From the NCBI RefSeq assembly GCF_009909235.1, contig NZ_JAAAPO010000001.1, positions 186,001 to 250,000 on the forward strand: a stretch of DNA of 64,000 nt, in the 5' to 3' direction. Position 1 is the first letter of the stretch. Each line of letters starts with the position of its first letter. The position numbers were made by a program, and so were the translations under genes. Shown in pieces: positions 36,852 to 45,056 of this stretch. Origin of the DNA: Novosphingobium ovatum. GTDB lineage: Bacteria > Pseudomonadota > Alphaproteobacteria > Sphingomonadales > Sphingomonadaceae. The notes beneath the pieces were generated by a model, which saw only the letters and a program-made list of their open reading frames with translations, searched no databases and was not told the origin of the DNA.

Positions 36852-36866
36852 TAGAATATAATTCTA
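36852..36866 (+). promoter_or_regulatory. -10 promoter element embedded in a palindrome
   Basis: TAGAAT-ATA-ATTCTA is a perfect inverted repeat and contains a consensus -10 box TATAAT (36857-36862). Transcription would begin about 50 bases before the GTG start at 36919. A repressor bound here would block the promoter; the divergent TetR protein is the obvious candidate. Confidence 0.45.
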
Positions 36867-36918
36867 TAAAGTGATTCGAGCTAGGCAAGGTCATTGCTGT
36901 GCCGAGGCGGAGGGGAAA

Positions 36919-37875
36919 GTGAGCAAAATCAAATGGCAATATGCCGACCACTGGCGAACAGATTCGCCCAAGGGGCCGGTCAACCAGTTTGCCTCCCGCG
37001 CGGAAATGGACCGCTTTATCAAGCAGATCGCCGCCGTTGGTCTGCGCGGGGTGGGCATGTTCGCGTGGAATCTGGGCGCGGTCTCGGCGATGTTTGGCGG
37101 GTTGCCCGCGTATAACGCCTTCCTTGCCGAGCGCGGGATCGAGAAGATCGTCGATCTGTTCTGGTGCCAGCCTCAGGCGAGCCCCGGCATGACTCTCCAC
37201 AAGCCCGAACACGCCGGGCGCGTGATGGGCATGCTGGATCACTTTGCCGGCCTTGCAGGCGGACTGGGCGTTGAAAACCTGATCGTCATGCCCGCGCATG
37301 GCTATGTCGACACGCAGCCGGTGGACGCCGACCGCATCAAGGTGTTGGCTGATCTGTGGAACGCGGTGGGCCGCATGTCTCTGGAAAAGCACGGGATGAA
37401 GCTGGGCTGCCACCACGAATTCTGGTGCGGCATCCGATCACAGGACGAGATCGACCAGTTCTATGCGCTGACCGATCCGGCCTATGTGCACCTGTATATC
37501 GACACGGCCCAACATGTGATCGCAGGCGTCGATCCGGTGGCGCTGTATCGCCAATATGCCCAGCGCGTGAACGGCTTCCATTTCAAGGATACCCGCCACG
37601 TCGACACGGTAGAAGACTATCGCAGCCAGCCTGACCCCGAGCTTTGCGCCAGCACCACGCCGCGCTGGTTCTGGGAAATGGGCACGCCGGGCGGGCTGGT
37701 TGATTTCCCCGCGCTGATGCAGGCGCTGAAGGAAAACAACTACGAAGGCTGGATCGGCGTCGAGCACGACAAGGCCGACGTTGGCGGTGGCAACTATCCC
37801 GAAAGCACCGCGCTGGCCATGTGGTATGCGCAAAATGTGCTGGAACCGATCTTTTACGGAAAGGCCGCAGCATGA
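36919..37875 (+). CDS. sugar phosphate isomerase/epimerase family protein (TIM barrel)
   Basis: This 318-aa xylose-isomerase-like barrel has an intact metal site: Glu in GCHHEFW, Asp in YIDTAQH, His in NGFHFKDT and Glu in IGVEHDK. The GTG at 36919 with GGAGGGG just upstream fits better than the ATG at 36871, which lies near the predicted transcription start. It is a clear homologue of the 3673-4596 protein. It overlaps the next gene by 4 bases (ATGA), so the two products are made in tight stoichiometry. Confidence 0.83.
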   Translation: MSKIKWQYADHWRTDSPKGPVNQFASRAEMDRFIKQIAAVGLRGVGMFAWNLGAVSAMFGGLPAYNAFLAERGIEKIVDLFWCQPQASPGMTLHKPEHAGRVMGMLDHFAGLAGGLGVENLIVMPAHGYVDTQPVDADRIKVLADLWNAVGRMSLEKHGMKLGCHHEFWCGIRSQDEIDQFYALTDPAYVHLYIDTAQHVIAGVDPVALYRQYAQRVNGFHFKDTRHVDTVEDYRSQPDPELCASTTPRWFWEMGTPGGLVDFPALMQALKENNYEGWIGVEHDKADVGGGNYPESTALAMWYAQNVLEPIFYGKAAA

Positions 37876-38840
37876 CCCTGCGCTGGAGCTATGCCCTGAA
37901 CCAGTGGAACAATGGCCACGACCGCTTCGTCTTGCGCGAGGCTCATGCCAACGCGTTCAAGACGCTGGCGATAAGCGGTTTTGACGCGGTGGAAATCCCC
38001 TGCGGCTCCGGCCGATGGGAGCCTTTGGGGCGCAAGGACTGGATCGAGAAGTTCTACGGCTCGGTCGCAGGGCTGCGTGCGGACATGGCAGCCTGCGGCA
38101 TCAAGGCCGCGTCGAGCTTCCTTTTCAATCCTGCCGAGCCGATCTTCGAGGAAGGCGCCTATGGCCTGTCGGTTCTGAACCCCGCCGATCACGGTCGGAT
38201 TGTGAACACGCTGCGCCAATATGCCGAACTGTTGCCCGCGCTGGGCGGCGACACGCTGGTGGTGCGCGCGCTGCCGAACTGGAGCGAGAAGGCGTCGGTC
38301 GACCTCGCCACGATGCAGGTGGCGGCTGATGGCTGGAACGCGGTGGGGGCGATGCTGGCGCCGCATGGGGTAAAGCTGGCGCTGAATTTTGATTGCGTGA
38401 CCATGGCTCGCACCGGGGATGACATGGCGCTGTTGCTCGACCTGTGCGATCCCGAAACGGTTGGCCTGTCGCTGGACACGGCGGACGCGGCGATCATGGG
38501 GCTGGACCCGGTGGCGCTGATGGGCCGGTTTGCCGGGCGCTTGGTGCATGTTCAACTCAAGAACGCGCTCGAACGTGACACGCTGGGCGAATACAGGTTG
38601 CCCTTTCCCGACAAGTTCATGCTGGCCGGTGGCGGCGCGCGCAAGGTGGCGCGCTGGTATGGCGAACTGGAGAGTGAGGCCGGCATTGTCGATATCGCCG
38701 CCTGCCATGCAGCGCTGGTCGCGCAGGGCTATGCCGGATGGGTGGTGGTCGAAAGCGACCAGAGCCCGGTTCCGGCCACCAGCGCGATGCTCAATGGGTG
38801 GTTTGTGAAAAATCGGCTCAAGCACGCGGAACTGGCCTGA
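37872..38840 (+). CDS. sugar phosphate isomerase/epimerase-fold partner protein
   Basis: This 322-aa TIM barrel is translationally coupled to the preceding gene. The metal-site positions read Asp (LNFDCV, in place of Glu), Asp (LDTADAAIMG), His (VHVQLKN) and Glu (VVVESDQS). The segment TLAISGFDAVEIPCGSG and the Asp-for-Glu change relate it to the 4617-5573 protein. Each of the two loci in this window therefore has one canonical and one divergent member of the superfamily. The reaction is unknown. Confidence 0.8.
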   Translation: MTLRWSYALNQWNNGHDRFVLREAHANAFKTLAISGFDAVEIPCGSGRWEPLGRKDWIEKFYGSVAGLRADMAACGIKAASSFLFNPAEPIFEEGAYGLSVLNPADHGRIVNTLRQYAELLPALGGDTLVVRALPNWSEKASVDLATMQVAADGWNAVGAMLAPHGVKLALNFDCVTMARTGDDMALLLDLCDPETVGLSLDTADAAIMGLDPVALMGRFAGRLVHVQLKNALERDTLGEYRLPFPDKFMLAGGGARKVARWYGELESEAGIVDIAACHAALVAQGYAGWVVVESDQSPVPATSAMLNGWFVKNRLKHAELA

Positions 38841-38968
38841 GGCGTGGATGGGGGCGCTGCCGTCCGGGCGGCGTTACCCTGCGCGCGGGGGAGCGTTCCA
38901 CGCTTTCGCCCTGCGGTCCAAAGTCCGCTGCTGCGTTCTGCTTTGAAAATTTTCCCGGTAAAATCGGT

Positions 38969-39004
38969 CACCATAAAATCCTGCTTTATCGGGATTTTAT
39001 GGTG
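38969..39004. repeat. 13-bp inverted repeat running into the tRNA 3' end
   Basis: CACCATAAAATCC (38969-38981) and GGATTTTATGGTG (38992-39004) are perfectly complementary with a 10-base loop. The right arm includes the last five bases of the minus-strand tRNA-Val, so the precursor could fold its CACCA end into a hairpin. It may also act as the tRNA terminator. Confidence 0.6.
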
Positions 39005-39074
39005 GGCGCGACAGGGATTGAACCTGTGACCCCACCCGTGTGAAGGGTGTGCTCTACCGCTGAGCTACGCGCCC
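39000..39074 (-). tRNA. tRNA-Val (anticodon CAC)
   Basis: This 75-base tRNA folds cleanly: acceptor GGGCGCG/CGCGCCC, D arm GCTC/GAGC, anticodon stem CACCC/GGGTG with loop TTCACAC (anticodon CAC, codon GUG), variable GGGTC, and T arm ACAGG/CCTGT with loop TTCAATC. Discriminator A and CCA are encoded. It is divergent from the DUF3297 gene. A perfect inverted repeat overlaps its 3' end. Confidence 0.95.
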
Positions 39075-39177
39075 ACTGGCTTCGACGTTGCTTCGTTGCG
39101 AAGCGTCTCCGTTGCCGGGAGCCGCGCCTTTAATGGGGTTCGCCAGCGTTGACAAGAACTTTTTGAAAATTATTGCG

Positions 39178-39495
39178 ATGCCCATGAACAATGCATCTGA
39201 CACGCCCGACAGCACCCCCGCCACTGGCGGTGCCGACACTCCGCCCGATCGTCTGGCGATCGACCCGAAAAGCCCGTTCTGCGACATGGATCTGCTGCGC
39301 CGTGGCGTGGGGATCCGTTTCAAGGGCACCGTGCGCAACAACGTTGAGGAATATTGCATTTCCGAAGGTTGGGTGCGCGTTCAGGCCGGCAAGGCGGTCG
39401 ACCGCAAGGGCAATCCCCTGACCATCAAACTGAACGGCCCGGTTGAAGCGTGGTACGAGGATCTGGGCGAGAGCGCGCCGGTCGCCAAGGCCTGA
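39178..39495 (+). CDS. DUF3297 family protein
   Basis: This 105-aa small soluble protein has the conserved core PPDRLAIDPKSPFCDMDLLR, RGVGIRFKGTVRNNVEEYCI and SEGWVRVQAGKAVDRKGNPL. The family is widespread in alpha- and gammaproteobacteria and has no known function. The start may be the ATG at 39178 or 39184; the upstream frame extension covers tRNA promoter sequence. The N-terminal Thr/Pro-rich stretch is poorly conserved. A strong terminator follows. Confidence 0.85.
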   Translation: MPMNNASDTPDSTPATGGADTPPDRLAIDPKSPFCDMDLLRRGVGIRFKGTVRNNVEEYCISEGWVRVQAGKAVDRKGNPLTIKLNGPVEAWYEDLGESAPVAKA

Positions 39496-39556
39496 TTTGC
39501 CTGTGTCAGGTGATTCGCGCGAATCACCCGGCGCCCACCTGTTTCGCGCATGACAA

Positions 39557-39586
39557 AAGGCCCCGGCCATATTGGTCCGGGGCCTT
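39557..39586 (+). terminator. terminator after the DUF3297 gene
   Basis: AAGGCCCCGG (39557-39566) and CCGGGGCCTT (39577-39586) form a perfect 10-bp stem with a 10-base loop, followed by CGTCTTTT. Confidence 0.75.
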
Positions 39587-39751
39587 CGTCTTTTCCGGCC
39601 GCTGTTAACCGCTTGAGGCTTGGCGAGCGCAAGGCACCGGGCGGGTGGTCCCATTCACCCCGCCGGCACACTTGTGCCGCTCCCTGTTGGCAAGGGCTGG
39701 AAAATGGGGCGGTGTCTCGGCCGCCCGGTTGTTCGATAATCAGCCCGAAGG

Positions 39752-40390
39752 TCAGCGCCCGACAAAAGCCGCGATGATCGCGCCGATCGGGTCGGCCTGC
39801 CAGCCTTTGCGGGTCAGGCCGTGGCTGCCGGCAGGCACGGGGCGGTTATAGATGAACCCTTGCACCGGCCAGGCAGTGCTGCCCAATCCCGCCTTGGGGG
39901 CGAACCACACGCGCACGCTGCTCCAGTCGTTGTTGGGCGAGACGTCAACCGCGCGGACATTGTCCTCCACCTGCCCGCGCTGACCGCCGATGGGCGACCA
40001 ATTGGCGTGGCGTAACAACACTGTACGGGCATCGATGATTTTGCTGACGGCGGCGACATGGCCCAGCACCATATTGCCATGCGGCTTGAACGTCATCACC
40101 GCGCCCACCCGCGGCGTGGTCCCGCGGGCATAGCGGCCCTCGGCCTGCGACCACCAGCTGCGCGCGTCGCCAAACAATTGGATGCCCGACACGGCCCGCG
40201 CATAAGGCACACATTGCAGATAGGTTGGCAGCGCCGTCGATCCTCCGCCACGCACGTCGACGAACTCGATCGCGGGGCGTGCGATTGCCTGTGGGGCAAG
40301 GCTCGCGCAGCCGATGGCGAGGGGCCACAGCACCGCCCGCAGCAGGGGGCGGGACGTGTGACGGGCCGAGGTGAAGGGCTTTTGCATCAT
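39752..40390 (-). CDS. exported CHAP-domain peptidoglycan hydrolase-like protein
   Basis: This is a CHAP (NlpC/P60-like) amidase or endopeptidase of about 212 aa. A signal peptide (VLWPLAIGCASLAPQAIA) precedes the domain. The catalytic Cys is in LQCVPYARAVSGI, the His is in MVLGHVAAV and the polar residue is in RHANWSP. It should cleave cell-wall peptides in the periplasm. Two adjacent ATG codons (40390, 40387) are possible starts. The C-terminal 70 residues after the domain are of unknown role. It is divergent from der. Confidence 0.82.
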   Translation of the reverse strand: MMQKPFTSARHTSRPLLRAVLWPLAIGCASLAPQAIARPAIEFVDVRGGGSTALPTYLQCVPYARAVSGIQLFGDARSWWSQAEGRYARGTTPRVGAVMTFKPHGNMVLGHVAAVSKIIDARTVLLRHANWSPIGGQRGQVEDNVRAVDVSPNNDWSSVRVWFAPKAGLGSTAWPVQGFIYNRPVPAGSHGLTRKGWQADPIGAIIAAFVGR

Positions 40391-40575
40391 GCATATTGGG
40401 ATAAACCCCCAGCCGTTATGGCCGCCCTGCAAGGTTTGGTTACCAAATCGGCAACGTTGTGCCGCCGGCAATTCCGGCGTTAACCATGAAAAAGCAGCGG
40501 TTTGGCCGAGATGGAGCGAAAAGCGGCATCGTCGCCCTTGCCAAGGGCTAACATTCGGGCCAATCGGAACATGAA

Positions 40576-41958
40576 ATGTTACCCCAAGTGATCATCATCG
40601 GCCGACCCAATGTCGGCAAATCGACTCTGTTCAACCGACTCGTTGGCAAGAAGCTGGCGCTGGTGGATGATCAGCCTGGCGTCACGCGCGATCGCCGTTT
40701 TGGCGAGGCGCATTTGTTGGGGCTGGACTTTACCATCGTCGACACGGCCGGTTGGGAGGAGGACGATCCCTCCAGCCTGCCCGGCCGCATGCGCGCCCAG
40801 ACCGAGGCGGCGCTGGTGGGCGCTGATGTCGCGCTGTTTGTGATCGACGCGCGTGCCGGACTGACTCCGCTGGACGAGGAAATCTCGCGTTATCTGCGCG
40901 AACAGCCGGTGCCGGTGATCCTGTGCGCCAACAAGGCTGAGGGGCGCGCGGGCGAAAGCGGGTTGTATGAGGCGTTCAGCCTGGGCATGGGCGAACCCGT
41001 TGCCATCAGCGCCGAGCATGGCGAGGGCATGGCCGACCTGTTCGAAGCGCTGCTGCCCCACGTCGAGCGTGAGGACGATGACGACATCGCCCCTATCGAT
41101 TACGAGGACGAGGAAGCGCTGAACGCGGCGCCGCTGAAGCTGGCGATCGTGGGCCGCCCCAATGCGGGCAAGTCGACGCTGATCAACGCCATCCTGAACG
41201 AAGACCGGCTGCTGACCGGGCCAGAGGCGGGCATCACGCGCGATTCGATCGCCATCGATTGGCAGTGGCGCGATCCCAAGACCGGCGAGGACCGTCCCGT
41301 CCGCCTGATCGACACGGCCGGGATGCGCAAAAGAGCACAGGTGACTGACAAGCTGGAGCGCATGGCCGTGGCCGATGCACGCCACGCGATCGACTTTGCC
41401 GAGGTGGTGGTGCTGTTGCTGGACGCCACCCGCGGGCTGGAGCATCAGGACCTGAAGATTGCCAGCATGGTGCTGGAAGAAGGCCGCGCCTTGATGATCG
41501 CCATCAACAAATGGGACGTGGCCGAGGAGGCGAGCAGCCTGTTCAACGGCATCCGCGCCGCGCTGGACGAAGGTTTGGCGCAGGTGCGTGGGTTGCCGCT
41601 GCTGGCGGTCTCGGCCCGCACGGGCAAGGGGCTGGACCAGATGCTGGGGGCGGCATTTGAACTGCGCGCGGCGTGGAGCAAGCGCGTGCCGACCGCCGCG
41701 CTCAACCGCTGGTTTGACGATGCGCTGGCCGCCAACCCGCCGCCAGCGCCCGGTGGACGGCGGATCAAGCTGCGCTTTATCACCCAGGCCAAGACCCGCC
41801 CGCCCGGTTTTGTGCTGTTCGGCACGCGTCTGGACGATCTGCCGGTCAGCTATCAGCGCTATCTGGTCAACGGCATCCGCCGCGAGCTGGGCTTTGACGC
41901 GGTGCCGGTGCGCCTGTTCCTGCGCACGCCCAAGAACCCGTTCGCCAAAAAGGACTGA
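40576..41958 (+). CDS. der: ribosome biogenesis GTPase Der (EngA)
   Basis: This is an essential 460-aa double-GTPase for 50S assembly. The first domain has GRPNVGKST, DTAGWEEDD and NKAEG (a variant of NKxD). The second has GRPNAGKST, DTAGMRKR and NKWD. A C-terminal KH-like domain follows, ending FLRTPKNPFAKKD. The acidic linker (EREDDDDIAPIDYEDEEAL) separates the domains. Length matches the family. Confidence 0.97.
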   Translation: MLPQVIIIGRPNVGKSTLFNRLVGKKLALVDDQPGVTRDRRFGEAHLLGLDFTIVDTAGWEEDDPSSLPGRMRAQTEAALVGADVALFVIDARAGLTPLDEEISRYLREQPVPVILCANKAEGRAGESGLYEAFSLGMGEPVAISAEHGEGMADLFEALLPHVEREDDDDIAPIDYEDEEALNAAPLKLAIVGRPNAGKSTLINAILNEDRLLTGPEAGITRDSIAIDWQWRDPKTGEDRPVRLIDTAGMRKRAQVTDKLERMAVADARHAIDFAEVVVLLLDATRGLEHQDLKIASMVLEEGRALMIAINKWDVAEEASSLFNGIRAALDEGLAQVRGLPLLAVSARTGKGLDQMLGAAFELRAAWSKRVPTAALNRWFDDALAANPPPAPGGRRIKLRFITQAKTRPPGFVLFGTRLDDLPVSYQRYLVNGIRRELGFDAVPVRLFLRTPKNPFAKKD

Positions 41959-42000
41959 GGCAAAACGGTGCCTGTGCCCGGTGGCTGTGGTCACCGGGGC

Positions 42001-42885
42001 TCAGTGGTCAGGATCGTCGAAAAAGCGGACGGTGCCGGTAAAATAGCTGGCGACTGGCGCTCCGGCGCGGTCCTGCGCGGGTTTGAACCGGGCGCGGCGC
42101 ATCAGCACCGTGCACACCTCATTGCCGAACTCGGCTGGCTGCGTCTCGCTTTGCAGGATGCAGCGGGTGGGGGTGCCGGCGGCATCGACCATCAGGCGGT
42201 AATGCACCACCCCATTCAAATTGCGCATTTCCGCGGTCAGCGGATAGTCCCAGCCATCGCGCATCCACTTTTGCGGCTCGCCGATCGGTTCGGGCAGGCG
42301 CTTCCACGCGGCCTGTTGTTCGGGGGTAAAGCCCCATTGCGTCACCAGCGCGGCGGTGCAGGTGTTCAGCGCCTTGGCCACCTCGGCCATGGGGCCCACT
42401 TTCAGCGTCATGGCGCGGCCGCTGGTGGGCGTCAGGCGAAACAGGATGTCCTGATTTTGCCAGATCGCCTGTATCTTGGGCAGGGCCATGCCCAGAATCA
42501 ACAAGGGCGTTGCCTGTGCGCCAATCACCCCGCGTATGGCGGTCGCGCCGCTCTTTGGCTCGCCCGGCTCAAAGCCATAGCTGACCTTCTTGTACGGGTC
42601 GGAGCCGACAAACTGTTTCCCCACCAAGGTGATATAGCCGTCCATATCGGGGGCATAGGAATCCATGATCAGGATCACCTTGTCCTCACCCTGACCGAAT
42701 TCGCGCATCAGGCGGCAACTGTCGTCGCTGTAATTCAGGTTCCAGCGCGAGGACGGGGCCAGTTCCAGCGGCGCGGTTTGGGCATGGGCGGTCGCTGGCG
42801 CGCCCAGCGTCAGGCCCAGCCACGCCATGCCAGCGATCCACACCCCCGACTTTCGCGGCTGCGTGATGCGCAATTCTTCCTCCAT
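42001..42885 (-). CDS. exported protein with TonB C-terminal-like domain
   Basis: This is a 294-aa protein with a signal peptide (AGMAWLGLTLGAPATAHA). The first 190 residues are of unknown fold (SRWNLNYSDDSCRLMREFGQ). The C-terminal 90 residues resemble a TonB energy-transducer C-terminal domain (NLNGVVHYRLMVDAAGTPTR, then CTVLMRRARFKPAQD). There is no N-terminal transmembrane anchor of the TonB type, so it is not a classical TonB. The ATG at 42885 has AGGGG upstream. It is convergent with der. Confidence 0.7.
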   Translation of the reverse strand: MEEELRITQPRKSGVWIAGMAWLGLTLGAPATAHAQTAPLELAPSSRWNLNYSDDSCRLMREFGQGEDKVILIMDSYAPDMDGYITLVGKQFVGSDPYKKVSYGFEPGEPKSGATAIRGVIGAQATPLLILGMALPKIQAIWQNQDILFRLTPTSGRAMTLKVGPMAEVAKALNTCTAALVTQWGFTPEQQAAWKRLPEPIGEPQKWMRDGWDYPLTAEMRNLNGVVHYRLMVDAAGTPTRCILQSETQPAEFGNEVCTVLMRRARFKPAQDRAGAPVASYFTGTVRFFDDPDH

Positions 42886-43009
42886 CCCCTGTTGGCGGCA
42901 CAGGGTGATGCGATTGTGCGGCTTCGTCAAATGAAATACAGTAATATACGCATCCGACTGTCGGTTATCGCATGTATTGCCTTGTATTGATCGGTCGCTG
43001 TCCTTACGA

Positions 43010-43744
43010 TTACAGGAAATTGTTCGGCCAGATCATCGTGCGCCACATATGCGCCACGGGCGACCCGTCAAAGCCCAACCCTTCGGCCGGCTGGCGAAAG
43101 TTGCGGGCGATGATGCCTTCCAGTTCGGACGGGTCAACATCGGGAAAATCGTCAAAGAAATACGTATCATACAGTGTCACCGCCCGCGCTGTGGCGTGCC
43201 ACTTGTGGCCCTGCGCCTCGGCCGCGTCGCGCATCAGATATTCCGGCGGCTGATAATCTGCCCCGAAAAAGCGGTGGTAACTGTCAGGATAGGCATAGCC
43301 CACCGCCGGATCGGGTACATAGCGCAAGGCCTGGTGATACTTGACCGCCCACGCCACTTCTTCGGACACATAGGGCGCGATCAGTTGCGCCCCCCAGTAA
43401 CCGTGGTCTGACCGGATCAGACAGCCATTGGCGATGTCATGTAACAGACAGGCGATCACCACCGTCTCGCTTTGCCCATCATCCAGCGCCCGTTTGGCCG
43501 AGACCAGCAGATGCCGCCGCGTCAATTCGCCAAAGCGCAGGCGGAAGAAATCCAGCAGACAGGGGCGTTCGGGCATACGGGGCAGGGCGGGGTTGTCGCC
43601 CATCATCATCACCGTTTTGGGGTTCAGCCGCGCCAGCAACTCCATTTCGTTATCGACGAAATCGGTACCCACCCATCCCACCGGGCTGGGATAGATCTGA
43701 CGTTCGCGCCCTTCCTGTGGCCAAGGGCGGGTGTCGTCGGTCAT
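43010..43744 (-). CDS. HD-domain protein
   Basis: This 244-aa all-helical protein carries an HD signature VVIACLLHDIANGCLI with a further His in KYHQALRYVP. Metal-dependent phosphohydrolase or oxygenase (PhnZ/MIOX-like) activity is possible. The substrate is unknown. The C-terminus (GSPVAHMWRTMIWPNNFL) is unusually aromatic. It lies 61 bases downstream of the DUF418 gene on the same strand. Confidence 0.72.
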   Translation of the reverse strand: MTDDTRPWPQEGRERQIYPSPVGWVGTDFVDNEMELLARLNPKTVMMMGDNPALPRMPERPCLLDFFRLRFGELTRRHLLVSAKRALDDGQSETVVIACLLHDIANGCLIRSDHGYWGAQLIAPYVSEEVAWAVKYHQALRYVPDPAVGYAYPDSYHRFFGADYQPPEYLMRDAAEAQGHKWHATARAVTLYDTYFFDDFPDVDPSELEGIIARNFRQPAEGLGFDGSPVAHMWRTMIWPNNFL

Positions 43745-43805
43745 GCTGCCTCTCCTGTCTGCGGGGCGCAGGATATGGCGCGCGCGCCGTCCAAGGCAAG
43801 CCTAG

Positions 43806-45041
43806 TCAGCGCCGGAACGGCAGGCGACGCCCTTCGGTCAGGCAGCGCCACAGCCATTCCAGCGGCCCCATGCGGAAATGGCGTAGCCATGGGGCGCTCC
43901 ACGCCAGCATCAGCGCCCACATGCCCGCGACAAAGCCCATCTGCGCGGCCGGGCCAACCCGCCCGAACAGGCCCAGCCCCCAGCCATAGAAACAGGCGCA
44001 CATGCACACTGTGGTGGCGATATAATTGCTGAAGGCCATGCGCCCCGCCGCGATCAATCGCGCGCCGATCGGGCTGTGGGCCAGCGCGGGCGTAGCCAGC
44101 ACCAGCGCGGCGGCATAGGCCAGCGCCATCGCCAGATGCTCTGGCCCGGCGGCATAGGCCAGCACCACCGGCATCGAGAGCACCGGAAAGCCCTGCGCCC
44201 ATATCCACCACGCCAGCCCCAGCGCCATCGGCAGGCCCAGCGCCATTCCGCCGCCAACGCTCACCCACAACGCCCGCCTGCTCCACCCACCGTCAAAGAA
44301 ACCGCCGCGATACAGCGCCACGCCGATCAGCATCAGCGGCAATGTCTCGCCAATGCTGGACAGCCACATCACCAGCGGAAACAGCGCGCTATGGGCCAGC
44401 TTGTCCCCGATCAGCGTCCAGAACCCCATCTGCCCTTGCGCGATGTCACGGGCCATCTGCTGGGCGTGGCGGGTCAACTCGGCGGCATCGACGGCTGTGG
44501 GGGCATGTAACAACGGCCAGCCCGCCGCCAGATTGCCCATGTGCCACAACAGGAAAAACACCACAGCACCAATCCACAGCGCCCGCAAAGGCACCCGCCG
44601 CAGCATCAGCGCCAGCACGCCACATGCCGCGTATGTGAACAGGATATCGCCCCACCACAGCAGGATGTAATGCAGCCAGCCCAGCAGCAGCAGCCAGCCC
44701 AGCCGGCGCAACTGCATCTCCTCGCCACTGGGCAGGCGCAGGCCAGCGAGGCGTTCGCGCGCGTCAACCCGTTCGACGAACAGGCACAGGCTGGCGCCAA
44801 ACAACAGGCTGAAGAGCGCGCGCAACTTGCCCTCGGCCAGCACGAACACCGCGACATAGGCGGCATGATCGGCCCATGATCCGGGCGCGGGCATGTCGGG
44901 GGACAGCGTGGCGGCGGGCGGCCCGGCAAAACCGGCAATATTGACCAGCAATATGCCCAGCACCGCCACACCCCGGATCAGGTCCAGCGTGACGATGCGG
45001 TCAGTCGCGGTCAAATCGGCGGGGCCCAGCGTTTGTGCCAT
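43806..45041 (-). CDS. DUF418 family integral membrane protein
   Basis: This 411-aa protein has about 10 membrane segments. The N-terminal block ATDRIVTLDLIRGVAVLGIL followed by LVNIAGFAGP, and the C-terminal block GRMAFSNYIATTVCMCACFY, are hallmarks of DUF418 (YeiB-like) proteins, which are related to acyltransferase-3 membrane domains. The biochemical role is not established. It is 15 bases downstream of the SPOR-domain gene. Confidence 0.85.
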   Translation of the reverse strand: MAQTLGPADLTATDRIVTLDLIRGVAVLGILLVNIAGFAGPPAATLSPDMPAPGSWADHAAYVAVFVLAEGKLRALFSLLFGASLCLFVERVDARERLAGLRLPSGEEMQLRRLGWLLLLGWLHYILLWWGDILFTYAACGVLALMLRRVPLRALWIGAVVFFLLWHMGNLAAGWPLLHAPTAVDAAELTRHAQQMARDIAQGQMGFWTLIGDKLAHSALFPLVMWLSSIGETLPLMLIGVALYRGGFFDGGWSRRALWVSVGGGMALGLPMALGLAWWIWAQGFPVLSMPVVLAYAAGPEHLAMALAYAAALVLATPALAHSPIGARLIAAGRMAFSNYIATTVCMCACFYGWGLGLFGRVGPAAQMGFVAGMWALMLAWSAPWLRHFRMGPLEWLWRCLTEGRRLPFRR

Positions 45042-45056
45042 GGCCCCGCTCTTGGA

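Noticed and set aside
36919-38840. A C-glycoside deglycosidase of the DgpB/DgpC type
   Set aside because: Those enzymes pair an isomerase-fold subunit with a much smaller unrelated protein. Here both partners are full TIM barrels and no 3-oxidising dehydrogenase is nearby.
40579-41994. A 471-codon minus-strand frame opposite der
   Set aside because: The plus strand is a complete Der GTPase with all G motifs. The opposite frame has no recognisable feature.
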